Shown here: positions 45,835-57,557 of the stretch, piece by piece
Layout: every line of letters starts with the position of its first letter
How positions within the stretch are numbered: position 1 is the first letter of the stretch
NCBI GenBank assembly: GCA_001972305.1
Contig: BDDD01002689.1
Span: 186,001-250,000, forward strand
Direction of reading: 5' to 3'
Source of the DNA: Cephalotus follicularis
Taxonomy: Eukaryota; Streptophyta; Magnoliopsida; Oxalidales; Cephalotaceae
Length of the DNA stretch: 64,000 bases
The notes under the pieces: generated by a model
What the model saw: only the letters and a program-made list of their open reading frames with translations
Databases searched by the model: none
What the model was told of the DNA's origin: nothing
Made by a program: the position numbers and the translations under genes

Positions 45835-46556
45835 AGCTCCTCGGTAGGATCAATGAATGGAATCATATTATGACCCTTAGGCGACCACTTACGTTCCTGA
45901 GCATGACTTTGCTCCTCATCATAGGCCCAAAGAGCTTCTTCCTCTACTTCATCGACCCCATCTGGAATAAAATCATACTCGGTTACCGATGGTTCACAAA
46001 TGATGGAGTCTGGTGGTAGCTCCGGATGACATCCGACCAAGTTTTGATAGGTATAAAATCCCCGATAATAAAGCGTCGAGGACTCCTTAAGGACTTTATC
46101 GTTAAAATAATCAGAGGCCTTGAAATCATCCACAACCTTGGTCAGAGCTTCCTAAAATTATGAGTAAGCTCTAAAGTCCTCTACAGCCTTGGCCTGAGCA
46201 TCTCAGAATTTCGAGCAAGCCTTGAAGTCCAGAATAGCTCTATCCACCACTGCCTTGGTCCGAGTAGTCTCCAATTCATGAAACTTTGAAAGCTTTTCAC
46301 TATAAGCCTTCAACTTATCCTCAAGCCTGATGTCGCTATGAACCATGGACTCCTTGATCCTTTTCTCCATTGGCACCTCCTTAAGAGCCCGATTCTTCTC
46401 GACAATGATAGTCTCTTGGGCCCCGAGCACCTCCTCTAGTTTGGCCCGGGCCACATCGGACGACCTTTTGAGCTTAGAATTTTCAGCCCCAAGCTGCTCA
46501 AGCAAGGCGCTATCCTCCTTGGCTCTCTCCATCAGGAGGTAGGCATCGCCCATGGC

Positions 46557-46630
46557 CTGAAAAAGAAATATAAGATTAAAAAGGAGCAAAAGGTTTACTA
46601 GAAGGAAAAAGTTAGGAAAAGCTTAATGAC
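46557..46630 (-). other. Candidate spliceosomal intron (74 nt) in the antisense gene
   Basis: On the minus strand it starts GTCATTAAGC and ends with a pyrimidine run and TTTTTCAG. Removing it joins two coiled-coil segments in frame (Asn-Phe-Arg then Ala-Met-Gly-Asp). Without removal a stop follows the first segment. The borders are kept in copy 2 (62269-62342). Confidence 0.5.
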
Positions 46631-47477
46631 CCTGAAGTTACTCTGAAAAAGGTGAGCCCATGTTTGGCTAACAGTCCATTTCTCCCTCACCTCCATCTCA
46701 TGGGGAAAAAGCCCAGACCTACAAAGCTTAATGGTGACACCTGGCATCTTTTGGCTAACTCCAGTGCTGCCAAGTGCTTTGAGGATCTCTCTCACTTGCC
46801 CGAGCTCCTCGCGCAGATCTGGGAAGTTAGGGTTCTGGTAGCTATACTTGGTAGCTCCATCCCGAGATGCATCTTCCTCATCTATCCTCCTCTGCCTTCT
46901 TAAAGGATGGGACAGTTCATCGGCAGCTAGCTTTTTGCCACGAGCGATCTCAGCCCAGGCCTCCTCAGCCTCAACCTGAGCTCGGGCCCTAGCCTCGGCA
47001 TCACCCTTAGCTTGGGCATCAGCCTTCGCCTTAGCAACAGCCTCCTCGGATGCCCTCTTGGCCTTCTCGACAACAACTCTTTGAAGGGCCTTTTTCTTCC
47101 TTAAGGCTTCCTGCCTTTGCACCTCGGTGATCATAGTTTTGGCTTTCTCCCGACCAGCCCTTATGACATCAATTGTTGGTTGCCGAGATGCCATCGATGG
47201 AAGGAATCACAAAGAATGAGTTAGAAGCATATCAGAAAATAGAATGAAATAAAACTAAAGACAAAGTATTGAAAGGAAAGCTTAATACGGCTCTCTCATT
47301 CGACAAGAGCCGAGGATGTAAGTTCATCTGTGTAATAACCGCAAATTCAATCCGTGTACATTGTAATATTGATGAATAAAATATGCACTTACTTGAATTT
47401 AACGTCCAATTACTATATGGGTTGTGGTTGTTATTTAATTGAGCAAATGGACCTAAGATAACAAAAACAGCCATCGA

Positions 47478-47556
47478 CAGCCGACTGTCACAGGGGAACA
47501 GCCGACTGTTTGATGCGCATGTGGACAGTCAACTGCCAAGAGGATACAGTCGACTG
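47478..47556. repeat. CAGTCGACTG-like dyads, two doublets
   Basis: Starts at 47478, 47499, 47526 and 47547, with spacings of 21, 27 and 21. The same arrangement in copy 2 lies near 63190-63268. Confidence 0.8.
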
Positions 47557-48615
47557 GAATGGTACAGAGCAAGTGTCTGTGCATGCATGTGTGACTGAAC
47601 CAAAGGGAATGCATGAAGGGAAGGTGTCATGCGCGACAGTAGCCACCATAACATGCAAAAAGGAATGCCTTGCATGTGCTCTGCAGACCTGCAACCTGCA
47701 ATCATAGGAGAGTAGTGAGAAAGAGATAGAAAGAATGAGAGAAGAGAAGTGCATGTGAGAAAGAGAAGTACATGTGAGAAAGAGAAGGCTGATTAATGTA
47801 ATCTGGCAAATTCAAAGGATTCCTGAGCCTTTATATCAGTTGTTAGGTTAGAGTGTGAGTGTTAGAAAACACTGAGTAAAGAGCAGAATTGCTGGAGAAT
47901 TGTTGGCAAGTGGGTGCATGTTGAAGGCTTAGAGTGCAAAGGGGGACTTGGAAACTTTGGATTTCTCCTGGTAAGTTTCCAAATTCGAGCTCCATGCTGA
48001 TGTAGCAAACTGTTGATAATGTAACTAGAGGATGTTAGATATCTTCTGTTAACATGAATAAGGTTAGCAAAATTCTAGAATTGAAATGGAATTGGTAATG
48101 GTTCAAGAAATGTGGAGAATATAGACCTCTAATTTGAATTAGAGTTACTGTTAGGGTTGCCAATAAGTATATGTATTCTAATCACCTCAGTACATAGGCT
48201 CTGTAACATGCAACTTAGTAATTGCTGGATTGGAGTGGATTAGGGGAGAGATAATTGTTCATGTAAAAATGGAGACTTGATGGATTATTAAGAACTACTG
48301 TTGGAATTGTATTGAAATGAGAGGATAATTGAACCTTACTGGTACTAATGCATGTGCCCGTAAACATTCATGTTATAGATTAAATTTTGCTGAGATTGGA
48401 AGATTTGTTGGTGAAAAGGCCTTGGAAACTCAAAGAGAGAGATCAATCCCAATTGATCTCGGGATAGCAATTGAGGTAGGGGTAATGACATATTTCGGAA
48501 GATATGAGTATGCATATTATGTATGTTTATTTTTCGGCTTGTTTCATGCATTGATTGGATTTGTATTAGATTTTGAAATATATAACCTGCTACTGCCTGC
48601 ATTTCTGGGCAAAAG

Positions 48616-48737
48616 CAGTCGACTAGTCGACTGTTCTTCATGGAAGTCGACTACTCAACCCTATCCAGTCGACTGTTAAGAGAAAAAAGTCGACTACTCA
48701 ATCAAAACAGCCGACTGTTCTTGAGAACAGCCGACTG
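48616..48737. repeat. CAGTCGACTG-like dyad array
   Basis: Starts at 48616, 48624, 48644, 48666, 48687, 48708 and 48728. After the first overlapping pair the spacings are 20, 22, 21, 21 and 20. Confidence 0.85.
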
Positions 48738-49939
48738 TCTTGGGTTAAGGTTCTGATATAGGTCCTGTTTGGGCCTTAATTTGAATTGCTACTGTCTTGC
48801 TACTGTTTCCGTATATGCTACTGTTAATTAGTATATACTAGTGATTGTTATAAACCCTATTGTTTCCATATTTCCAAAGATTGAACAAACTATGTGCTAT
48901 ATGCACAATTCATGATAATAACTATCATTTTCAAATGAAAGCTTATTCTTAAAAAGAACTATTGATTTTCCTCCTATGAGAGGTATCTACTATTTTGTTT
49001 CCTAAACTGGAAACCACTATTGAATTGATATCGTTTTCCTCCTATGAGATGTACGATAAATGAATTGTTAAAGTTTTTAAAGAAAACAACTTTTATATTG
49101 CATATTATACATATATGTGATATTATTATTGAACTGAATTGATTGAATTGATTGTCTATGTTATTGCCGATTAGTCGAGTGATGGCAGATGTCACTGGCT
49201 AACAGAGGTGGTCCTATGTGCCAGGAGTTGGCTAGAGTACACACCAAAACTGCCTGCAATGCAGAGCTTGATTGTTAAACTGCCCGGTAATGCCGGTAGT
49301 AAATGTTACCTTATCTATCATCTTCGGAGTATAGGGTGATAGTTAGGTGGTGCACAGTTGGTGCTAGGAGTTAGCGACATGTGACACCCAAACCACAGTA
49401 TGAATTGATTGTACCCTTGTGCGGTATGCTTGCATTGTATTGTCTATGGCCACTTGGCATGATTGCTTATATATTGGCAGACTTAAATGTTATTTTAAAT
49501 ATAAAATGTCATACATGTTGCATCCATATATTCCTTAGCATGCATTATCTTCCTACTTAGCCAAGTGAGGACAACGGCTAACCCCTACAATTTCAGATTA
49601 AGCAAGGGCGTACGGGAGTTGCTGCTGAAGCTTTTGGAGAGCTTCTTTTTTTTAAGGTTGTTATTTATGTTGATGTACTGTATTTTGTAATGAATGGTTC
49701 ATACCCCGTTACTGTTGTACTTCCTTATGTGTAAGGATAATTTATTGACTTGTATCGGCACGTAGTATGGGCTGTGTACGGATGACTTGTATCTTATATT
49801 CCGGCTTACTGAATGCTTCCGCATATTGTTTATGAATTGTTGAATGGAATGCTGGAATATTATATTTAATTTCTGATATCACCACATATGCTTGTCTTAA
49901 TGGTATGGAACTGAATAACGGGGCCTGGGGCATCCTAGT

Positions 49940-50862
49940 CACCCTCTCTCTTAACCCCTACGAGGATCTCGTCTTCCTATTCCAGGCGAAGCCGATGACT
50001 CGATGACATGCTTAGCCTAAATCGGTACAAGCAATCCTCAAACACCACGGAGTTCACATCCTCGGGAGCCAGAGCAAAGAGTGTCTCCAAGTCGGCCTTC
50101 TCGGTCTCGGTCAAAGTCATCCTATGATTAAGGCACCCAGTATCCAAACTGTTACACCATTGACAGGAAGTGAAGTCAGGAAGGTTCCTGACCATGAAAT
50201 ACCTCCCCCCTCCCCCAGCCCTTGACCGACTTGGTATTCTCCGTAAATAGTTTCTTGGTCTAACTCAAGCGAGACTTGAAGTAGAAGCCACGCTTGTCTG
50301 GAAAGGCGTTCACAATGTGTAACTCTTTGAATAGCCCCGCGGTGGCTCCAAGCAACTCACCAGGAAGCCAATGATGAACCCCCAGGACTGAGCTTGAAGC
50401 ATCGATGGGTGGATTTGGTAATGCCTCAGGATGGATATGGCAAACGACGGTAGAGGAAGCCTTAGCCCGTGCTGCAGAGCATCCAGGAACACCACGAAGA
50501 GGTCCAGTTTGCTCTCCGTGACCTCCCTAGGGTCATCAGGAATTCCATTAACCAGGCTGCTCGGGAAGGAGTATTTTCAGCTGGTTCTTTCACCTTCCTC
50601 GAGCATAGCAGACTTGGGTCAAAATGGGTACTAAAAACCTGGACCCCGGCCTCAGTTGAAGTAATATCAGGAGCCCTTGCGGCAGTGGCCTCCATCCCAT
50701 CCTCGGTACCAAGGGGACGCTCAGCTATGGTTGCCCCTCCAATTGCTCAGGCTACCTCCTCCAAAGATCTAATATACTTCTTAGTTTGCTTGGTTCTGGC
50801 CATTACAGTTTCCGTGAGCGAGAGAGAACGACAGGAACACAGATGCTGAGAGAAACCTTTGG
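49940..50862 (-). pseudogene. Antisense gene of the Tat-like element, N-terminal part
   Basis: The start is the ATG at about 50802 (Met-Ala-Arg-Thr-Lys...). Text continues through Glu-Pro-Ala-Glu-Asn-Thr-Pro-Ser-Arg and then, after a frameshift near 50490, Leu-Asp-Ala-Leu-Gln-His-Gly-Leu-Arg-Leu-Pro-Leu-Pro-Ser-Phe and Ile-His-Pro-Ser-Met-Leu. That pattern (Gly-Leu-Arg-Leu/Phe-Pro-Leu, then a Pro-x-Gln/Met-Leu step) is typical of the plant 'putative gypsy type transposon' domain (PF04195-like). The last part (49977-50195) is again open. Stops and shifts make it a pseudogene. It should continue at 47194 but for the inserted LTR. Confidence 0.6.
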
Positions 50863-51105
50863 GTACTCAAATAGAGATATAAGAATAAACAAAGAAAATT
50901 TATTCACCTGGGTACTTTTGTGGTGAAGAATCAAAGAAAAGATTGGAGTTGAAGATTGGTAAAGCGGAGAATTTTTAGAGAGTTCACAATTTTAGAAGGC
51001 AAGAAAACGTAAGAAGTTTTTTCACCAAAAGAATGGGGAATTTAAGGAACCTTGGATTGCTTTCTGACCTTTGGATCTCTATTGATCTAAACGGTGGAGA
51101 TTGGC
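50863..51105. other. Upstream region of the antisense gene
   Basis: AT-rich, no coding content. It would contain the promoter and leader of the minus-strand antisense frame, but I see no motif that I can assign. Confidence 0.35.
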
Positions 51106-51675
51106 CTTAGGGAATGAGTGGAACGTTTGTATGCAGAGTCTTTCCTCCTTTTCTTCCTTCACTCCTCACATGGCACTAAATGCCACACTCTCCTATTCAT
51201 ATGCATGCACACACTCACAGAGCCAATTTCTCTGCCCCATGAAGTCTTGCATGATCCACAGGTGTCCCTTCCTTCCATTCTTTCGGCTGCATGAGGCACA
51301 GATGGCACCCACTTCCAATGTCAGTTGTAACATGTGATTTCTGGCACATGCAACAAAAAAGAGCACAATCCAGTCGGCTATCCACACCCAGCAGCCGGCT
51401 ACTCTCCCGGCAGATCGTTACCACGTGGCTTGACAGTTTGCCAGTCGACTGGTTCATCCTACCAGTCGACTGCCCCCATATGCACCCATCCAGTCGACTG
51501 CCTCCAGTATAATTACCAAGTAATCACACTCTAAGTATATAATTGATTAAAATCAACATCACCATAATTTGGGAAAACATCATCAAATTCGGAAAAATCC
51601 ATCATTTTATTGATTTCGAAATCAAGGTACAATTACATTGTGAAATTACAGTACATGAAATTTCCGGGCGTTACA
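51106..51675 (-). mobile_element. Truncated gypsy-type LTR
   Basis: On the minus strand it starts TGTAACGCCCGG at 51675, the same start as the LTR at 2199-4500, and becomes unrecognisable near 51106, about 570 bp. It cuts into the 5' LTR of Athila-like copy 2 at 51676. CAGTCGACTG-type dyads start at 51371, 51392, 51442, 51463 and 51491. The left limit is approximate. Confidence 0.6.
51371..51500. repeat. CAGTCGACTG-like dyads in the truncated LTR
   Basis: Spacings are 21, 50, 21 and 28. The last three copies are perfect CAGTCGACTG. Confidence 0.8.
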
Positions 51676-51958
51676 TTCTCACATCCAAAAGATTGCTTTC
51701 TCATCTTACTTTCAGATTTATTTATTTACATTGCTTTGGATATTTAATCTGAATTGTTTAATTTTTCATTACCGTAGTTTAATCCAAATCAATCCTCTTT
51801 TGTAGTTATTTTATTTAGTGTTTATTATTTCTGTTTCATTGCATACTAGTTTCATTTTTATACCATATCATCATAGCTCTTAGTGGGAAAGATCCGTACT
51901 TTCCATTTGCTAAATTGTTAGATTAGGGTGAGTTTGAATAGGTTCGATGACACGAACA
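51676..51958 (+). repeat. 5' LTR tail of Athila-like copy 2
   Basis: Matches 28613-28895 at offset 23063 with several substitutions. The first 1.2 kb of the LTR is missing, replaced by the truncated LTR at 51106-51675. A PBS follows at 51965. Confidence 0.85.
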
Positions 51959-52164
51959 AAAATTTGGAGCCGTTACCGGAGAGCTAGCGCATGATTCCTA
52001 TAAATTTGAAGTAAGTTTCACTGCATAGTGTTTAGTTAGAATTTTCCCTTTTTCGTTTCATTATAGTTAGGTGCAGGCTAGGTCACCGATCATTAGATAA
52101 CAAAGTAGCTACCTGTGACCTAGAGATCGAAAGAACACTGGCTTGCATTAGAGTGAATAACAGA

Positions 52165-53409
52165 ATGGGTGAAAATAATGATGCACCCCAAAGATGGCCC
52201 TTAAGTGAACATTTTACTCAAGGTGCATATACCACTACTTTATGTATTAGGGTGCTTGTAGTCCAAGTAGCTCAATATGAGCTCAAGTCTAGCATTATTC
52301 AGATGTTACTATCCTTTTATGGACTTGCCTAAGAGGAACCATATAAGCATTTGGATGAATTAATTGAGATTTGTTCCACATTTAAAATTCAGAAATTGTT
52401 GGAGGATGCCCTTAAGCTGATCTTGTTTCCATTTTCATTAAAAGACCGAGCTAAACAATGGCTCTATTCCTTGGATTATGTGATTATCACCACATGAGCA
52501 CAATTACAGCATGAGTTCCTCAAGAAATATTTTACCATAGGTCGAACCAACTAGATAAGGAGAGCTCTCACTAGATTCTCTCAGCATGATGGTGAGAAGT
52601 TTCACTAGTCATGAGAAAGATTAAAGGACCTCATCTGGAAATGTCCCCATCATGACGTCCATAAATGAAAGTTAGTCCAATGCTTCTATGATGGACTGAC
52701 AAAACAAAACAGGCAGATGGTGGATGCTTCTTGTGGAGGCACATTCATGACCAAAAGTGAGGACAAGGCTTCGCAATTGTTTGAGTCCCTCAGAGAGAAC
52801 TATTTGCATTATTTATCATTCAGAGTAAAGTCCTCTGCGACGGGTACTCAAAAGAAAGGAGGAATATACGAGGTTAGTCAATTTGAGACCATCAAGGCCA
52901 AGGTGGACATTTTGTCCCAGAAAATAGATAAAGTGCTAATGATAGGGACGCTTCCTTCTCAATCTACTCAGACTTCTCTTACACAAGAGGCATGAGTCTT
53001 ATGTGCTACCCCAACACATTATATGAGTGATTTCCAACTTGCTATGCACTATACGAAATTTACTCAAGAAAAAGAACAAGCAGTGAAAGGATTATCCAGA
53101 CAAGGGAATGATCCTTTTTCCAACAAATATAACCCAGGATGGAGGAATCACCCTAATTTCACATGGAAGAAACCCAATACTAGCCACAATCCCCCGTATA
53201 GTCAAAATAACTCTATTCCTTATCATAATGCCTATAAGGATGTGCAACAATCTAATCCTCCACCACATCAAATGCCTATGGAAGCTGAAGATGAAATGGA
53301 TAAGGTGTTATTTGCGTTATATGGGATCAACAAGAATAGCCAGAAATATGATCAGATTATTCACTCCCATACCCAATCCATCTCCAAATTTGAAAGCCAA
53401 ATAGGATAG
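52165..53409 (+). pseudogene. Athila-like gag, copy 2
   Basis: Counterpart of 29102-30346 with the same ATG and the same in-frame stops (for example at 52330, 52495 and 52552). The open segments 52717-52995 and 53023-53409 encode protein identical to copy 1. The decay therefore happened before the duplication. Confidence 0.85.
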
Positions 53410-56400
53410 CTAGCCGATATCATCAGGAAGAGAGAAGAAGGCCACCTACCCAGTCAAGTGGTAAGAAATCCTATAAATCAGTTTGGACAGTGTTCCCACT
53501 TAGAACAAGCCCAAACAATTACTACTTTGAGAAGTGGTAGGGTAATCGGAAAATCGCAAATAAATGATCCAATTGCTGATAAGATGCTCGATAGGAGTCC
53601 TGCAGAAAAAGTGTCCCCTGAGAGTAGTGAGAAAGAGACCTCCATGTCTAAACAGAGTGAACACAAAGGGAAGGAAAAATACATTACTCCTGTTGCACCC
53701 AAAGCACCTTTTCCCGAATGTTTACGATCTTCGTCTTTGGTTCCTCCGTTTGGTAAAAAGGTAGGAAGGATGAAAGAGGTGATGGAACTGTTTAAGCAAG
53801 TCCATATCAACCTTCCTCTCCTAGATGCAATACAACAAGTTCCAACTTATTCCAAGTTTCTAAAGGACTTATACACCACGAAACATAAGCTGAAAACTCA
53901 CATTCTGAAAACCGTCCATCTAACAGAGCAGGTGAGCATAGTCCTGTCTAACAAGCTGCCACTAAAACTCAAAGACCACGGAGATCCTCTAATATCTTGC
54001 AAGATTCAAAATTTACTCATAGATAGAGCACTCATGGATTTAGGGGCTAGCGTAAACATCCTCCCTAGCTCCATTAATGATCATTTTGGGTTTGGAGAAT
54101 TGAAACCAATGGAAGTGACTCTTCAACTTGCTGATAGATCTCTAAAAATTCCAAAGGGATTCATTGAGGATGTTTTGGTGAAAGTGGATGAGCTTTATTT
54201 TCCAGTTGATTTCCTTGTGCTAGTTATGGAAACCTCTTTGAATTGGAAGCGATAATCAATTATCTTAGGTCGTCCTTTCTTAGCCACAACAAATGCTTGC
54301 ATAAACTATCGATCTGGCGCTATGGACATATCCTTTGGTAATAAGAAGTTTCAACTGAACATCTTCAATGTGACACTAGAACCTCAAGGTGAGGAGGATT
54401 GTTTTTCCATATATATGATAGATCAGGTGGTATCCGAGTTGGCACCCGAGATACTTGCAAATAACTCCTTGCAGCAATACTTGAACTTCTTTGGTGATGA
54501 TTGTGATACAGACACTGTTGAGATCAATGCTCTGATGAATTTTCCTACCTCTTCAAATCTCTCACCATGGACATATAAATTTGAGCCATTGCCTTCTCTC
54601 GCAAAGTATCCCATGCCGAATTCCATAGAATCCCCCCATGTTTTAGACAGGAAGTCCTTACCTAATTCTTTTAAGTGTCCTTACTTGGGGCCGAATGAGA
54701 CACTCCCTGTCATTATTGCATTGAGTTTGACTACTGATAAGGAAGATAAGGTATTGGCAGTTTTGAAAGATTACAAAGAAGCCATTGGGTGGTCAGTGGC
54801 TGATCTGAAAGGTATAACCCATTTATTTGTATGCATCAGATTTTGTATGAAGATGGTGCTAAACCTTTTAGGGACGCGCAATGAAGATTGAATCCAAATA
54901 TGCGCGAAGTTGTCAAGAATGAGATTGTGAAGAGGTTAGATGCTGGCATTATTTACCCCATCTGTGATAGCAAATGGGTTAGTCCCATTCAGATAGTGCC
55001 AAAGAAGTCGGGCATTACTGTTGTTGAGAATGAAAAAGGTAACAAGATTCCCACTCGTACTATGACTGGTTGGCGAGTATGTATTGATTATAGAAAACTT
55101 AATTCTGTCACTTTCAAGGATCACTTTCCACTTCCATTCAATGATCAAATCCTTGAGAATCTATCAGGCAATAGCTACTTTAGCTTTTTAGATGGCTACT
55201 CCTTCTATAACAAAGTGAGTGTGTGTCTTGAGGATCAATAGAAAACCACATTTACATGCTCGTATGGCACATTCACTTTCTGACTGATGCCCTTTGGATT
55301 ATGTAACGCCCCTGCCACTTTCCAGCGTTGCATGGTCGCGATATTCTATGATATGGTAGGAGAGTTCCTCGAGATTTTCATGGATGATTTCTCTATCTTT
55401 GGAATGTCCTTTGATGATTGCCTCCTTAAGTTCAAAAAAGTTCTCAAACGTTGTAAGGAGTCAAATCTGGTTTTGAGTGGGGAGAAGGGTCATTTTATGG
55501 TTCAAGAAGGCATTGTACTTGGACACATTGTCTCCTCTCATGGGATTGAGGTTGATAGAGCAAAAGTTGAATTAATCCGGAAACTCCCTCCTCCCTCTTC
55601 TGTTCGGAAAGTTAGATCATTTCTTGGACACGCCGGGTTTCACAGGAGATTCATTAAAGACTTTAGTACCATCTCTAGACCACTTTGCAATCTACTTGTT
55701 GAGAAGGTACCATTTGTCTGTGATGATGCCTACCTCCAGTCTTTTTAGACTTTTAAAGATTTGTTGTCTACGGTGCCTATTATTCAGCCCCCGGATTGGT
55801 CGCTACCTTTTGATATTATGTGCAAAGCATTGGATTATGCAGTCGGGGCTATTTTAGGACAGAAGGTAGATAAGAAACCGATGGTCATTTACTATGCTAG
55901 TAAGACTTTTTCAGAGGCTCAATCTAATTATACCATGGATGAAAAAGAATTATTAGCTGTAGTGTTCGCTCTGGAAAAGTTTCGCTCATACCTCCTAGGA
56001 TCCAAGGTTGTGGTGTATACGGGTCATTGTGCTCTCAAGCACCTTCTTTCCAAAATGGATGCAAAACCGAGACCTATTCAATGGATTCTGCTTTTACAGG
56101 AATTTGAGTTATAAATCCGCGATAAGAAAGGTTCCAAAAATGTCGTAGCTAACCATCTGTCCCAAATCCTAGTTAAGTCTCCTTCATCCACGGAATTAGT
56201 TAGAGATTCATTCCCTGATGAACATCTTTTTGCAGTCTCCCATAAACCTTTTTCGTGGTATGCGCATATGGTGAATTACTTGGCTATTGGGAAGCTTCCT
56301 GATGGTTGGAGTAAACAAGAAAAAGACAGGTTTTTCGCTCAGCTTAAGTTCTATATATGGGAGGAGCCTGAGTTATTTCGGTACTGTTCAGATCAGATTA

Positions 56401-57557
56401 TCCATCGTTGTGTTCCGGAAACTGAATTCCATAACATTCTTACTTTTTTTCACTCTCTTGCTTGTGGAGGACATTTCAACGGAAAGAAAACCGCTACAAA
56501 AATCTTACAAAGCGGTTTCTATTGGCCTACATTGTTTAAAGACGCCCATGATTTCTGCCGCACTTGTGTTAACTGCCAAAAAGTAGGAAATATGATTCAT
56601 AGAGACATGATGCCCTTGAGACCTATTTTAGTTGTGCAGATATTCGATGTTTGGGGTATGGACTTTATGGGACCTTTTCCGTCGTCTTTTGGTTGTGAGT
56701 ATATTTTAGTTACGGTGGACTATGCGTCCAAATGGGTAGAAGCTAAGGCCATGAGAACCAATGATCATAAGGTAGTGATTAAATTTGTTCAAAGTCATAT
56801 TTTCAACCATTTCAGTTTTCCTAGAGCCATTATCAGTCATGGTGGATCGCATTTTAAACACTGGAACGTAGGCGCGCTTTTAAAGAAATACTCGATAACA
56901 CACAAGATTGCCAATCCGTATCATCCACAGACGAGTCGGCAAGCAGAAGTGTCAAATAGGGGGCTTAAGAGAATACTAGAAAAAACTGTTAGGCCGAATA
57001 GGAAAGATTGGTCATTCAGACTAGACGACGCTTTGTGGGCCAATCGGACAGCATATAAGACTCCCATTGGCATGTCACCATACCGCCTCATTTTTGGGAA
57101 AGCTTGCTATTTACCTGTTGAGTTCGAACACTGTGCGCTTTGGGCTATAAGGTAATTCAATTTTGACATGAAGACAGCAGGTTCTAACCGTTCTATTAAG
57201 CTTTTAGAGCTCGACGAGTGGCATAACTGCGCGTATGAGGGTGCACGAACTTACAAGGATAGGACTAAGGACTTTCATGATAAGCACATTGTTAGGAAAT
57301 CTTTTGAACCTAACCAGATATGTTGGCTATTTAATTCTAAGTTACACTTGTTTCCAGGTAAACTTCGATCTCGTTGGGATGGCCCAATTATAGTTACTGG
57401 AATATTCCTTCATGGTGTTATGACCATCAAGCACCCGACCAACGAATCAACATTTAAAGTTAATGGGCAACGTCTGAAACCATATGTGGATGGAATTACC
57501 GATGGACATATCATTGAGTCTGTTGGCTTGATTGATCCTATGTACACTCCTCTTTGA
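53410..57557 (+). pseudogene. Athila-like pol, copy 2
   Basis: Protease segment (53458-54255) identical in protein to copy 1, with Met-Asp-Leu-Gly-Ala-Ser. A one-base deletion near 54825 shifts the frame in the RT linker, but the copy 1 deletion near 32070 is absent, so Cys-Ile-Asp-Tyr-Arg continues through Phe-Leu-Asp-Gly-Tyr. The RT box Phe-Met-Asp-Asp is at 55377-55388. RNase H reads Cys-Lys-Ala-Leu-Asp-Tyr. Integrase is open over 295 codons (56268-57155) including the zinc-binding part, but the second catalytic position is His (Ser-His-Gly-Gly, codon 56838-56840). The C-terminal part is at 57168-57557. Confidence 0.88.

Larger units (their letters stand above)
45639..47194 (-). pseudogene. 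Antisense gene of the Tat-like element, C-terminal part, copy 1
   Basis: This lies on the minus strand, opposite to the Tat-like pol. 46631-47194 gives an Ala/Lys/Glu-rich coiled-coil segment. After a 74-base intron-like gap (46557-46630) another coiled coil follows (about 46203-46556). Three related Asp-Phe-Lys-Ala segments with stops between them come next, then an acidic C-terminus (45639-46133) with four 9-residue repeats of Glu-Pro-x-Ala-x-Asp-Pro-Pro type. Such antisense frames are known from Tat-lineage elements, where the N-terminal part matches the 'putative gypsy type transposon' domain. The N-terminus here lies beyond the LTR at 47331-49932. Function is unknown. In-frame stops near 46205 and 46150-46160 are shared with copy 2, so it is a pseudogene. 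Confidence 0.6.
47331..49932 (+). mobile_element. Gypsy-type LTR inserted in the Tat-like antisense gene
   Basis: It starts TGTAATAACC (a decayed TGTAACnCC) and ends near GGGGCA at 49932. About 370 bp before its end is the same AGCCAAGTGAGGACAA box found about 440 bp from the end of the LTR at 2199-4500, so the two are related and this one lies in plus orientation. No PBS or coding region follows, so it is probably a solo LTR. I could not find a convincing target duplication (ATCTG before, TCCTA after). Its left part is also present at 63043-64000. Confidence 0.65.

Noticed and set aside
45608-45853. Leu/Trp-rich open frame opposite to the 27-bp repeats (also 61168-61566)
   Set aside because: It is another frame of the same 27-bp repeats; the acidic 9-residue repeat frame matches the expected C-terminus better.
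47326-49937. Target duplication of the LTR at 47331-49932
   Set aside because: ATCTG on the left and TCCTA on the right do not match well enough to claim one.
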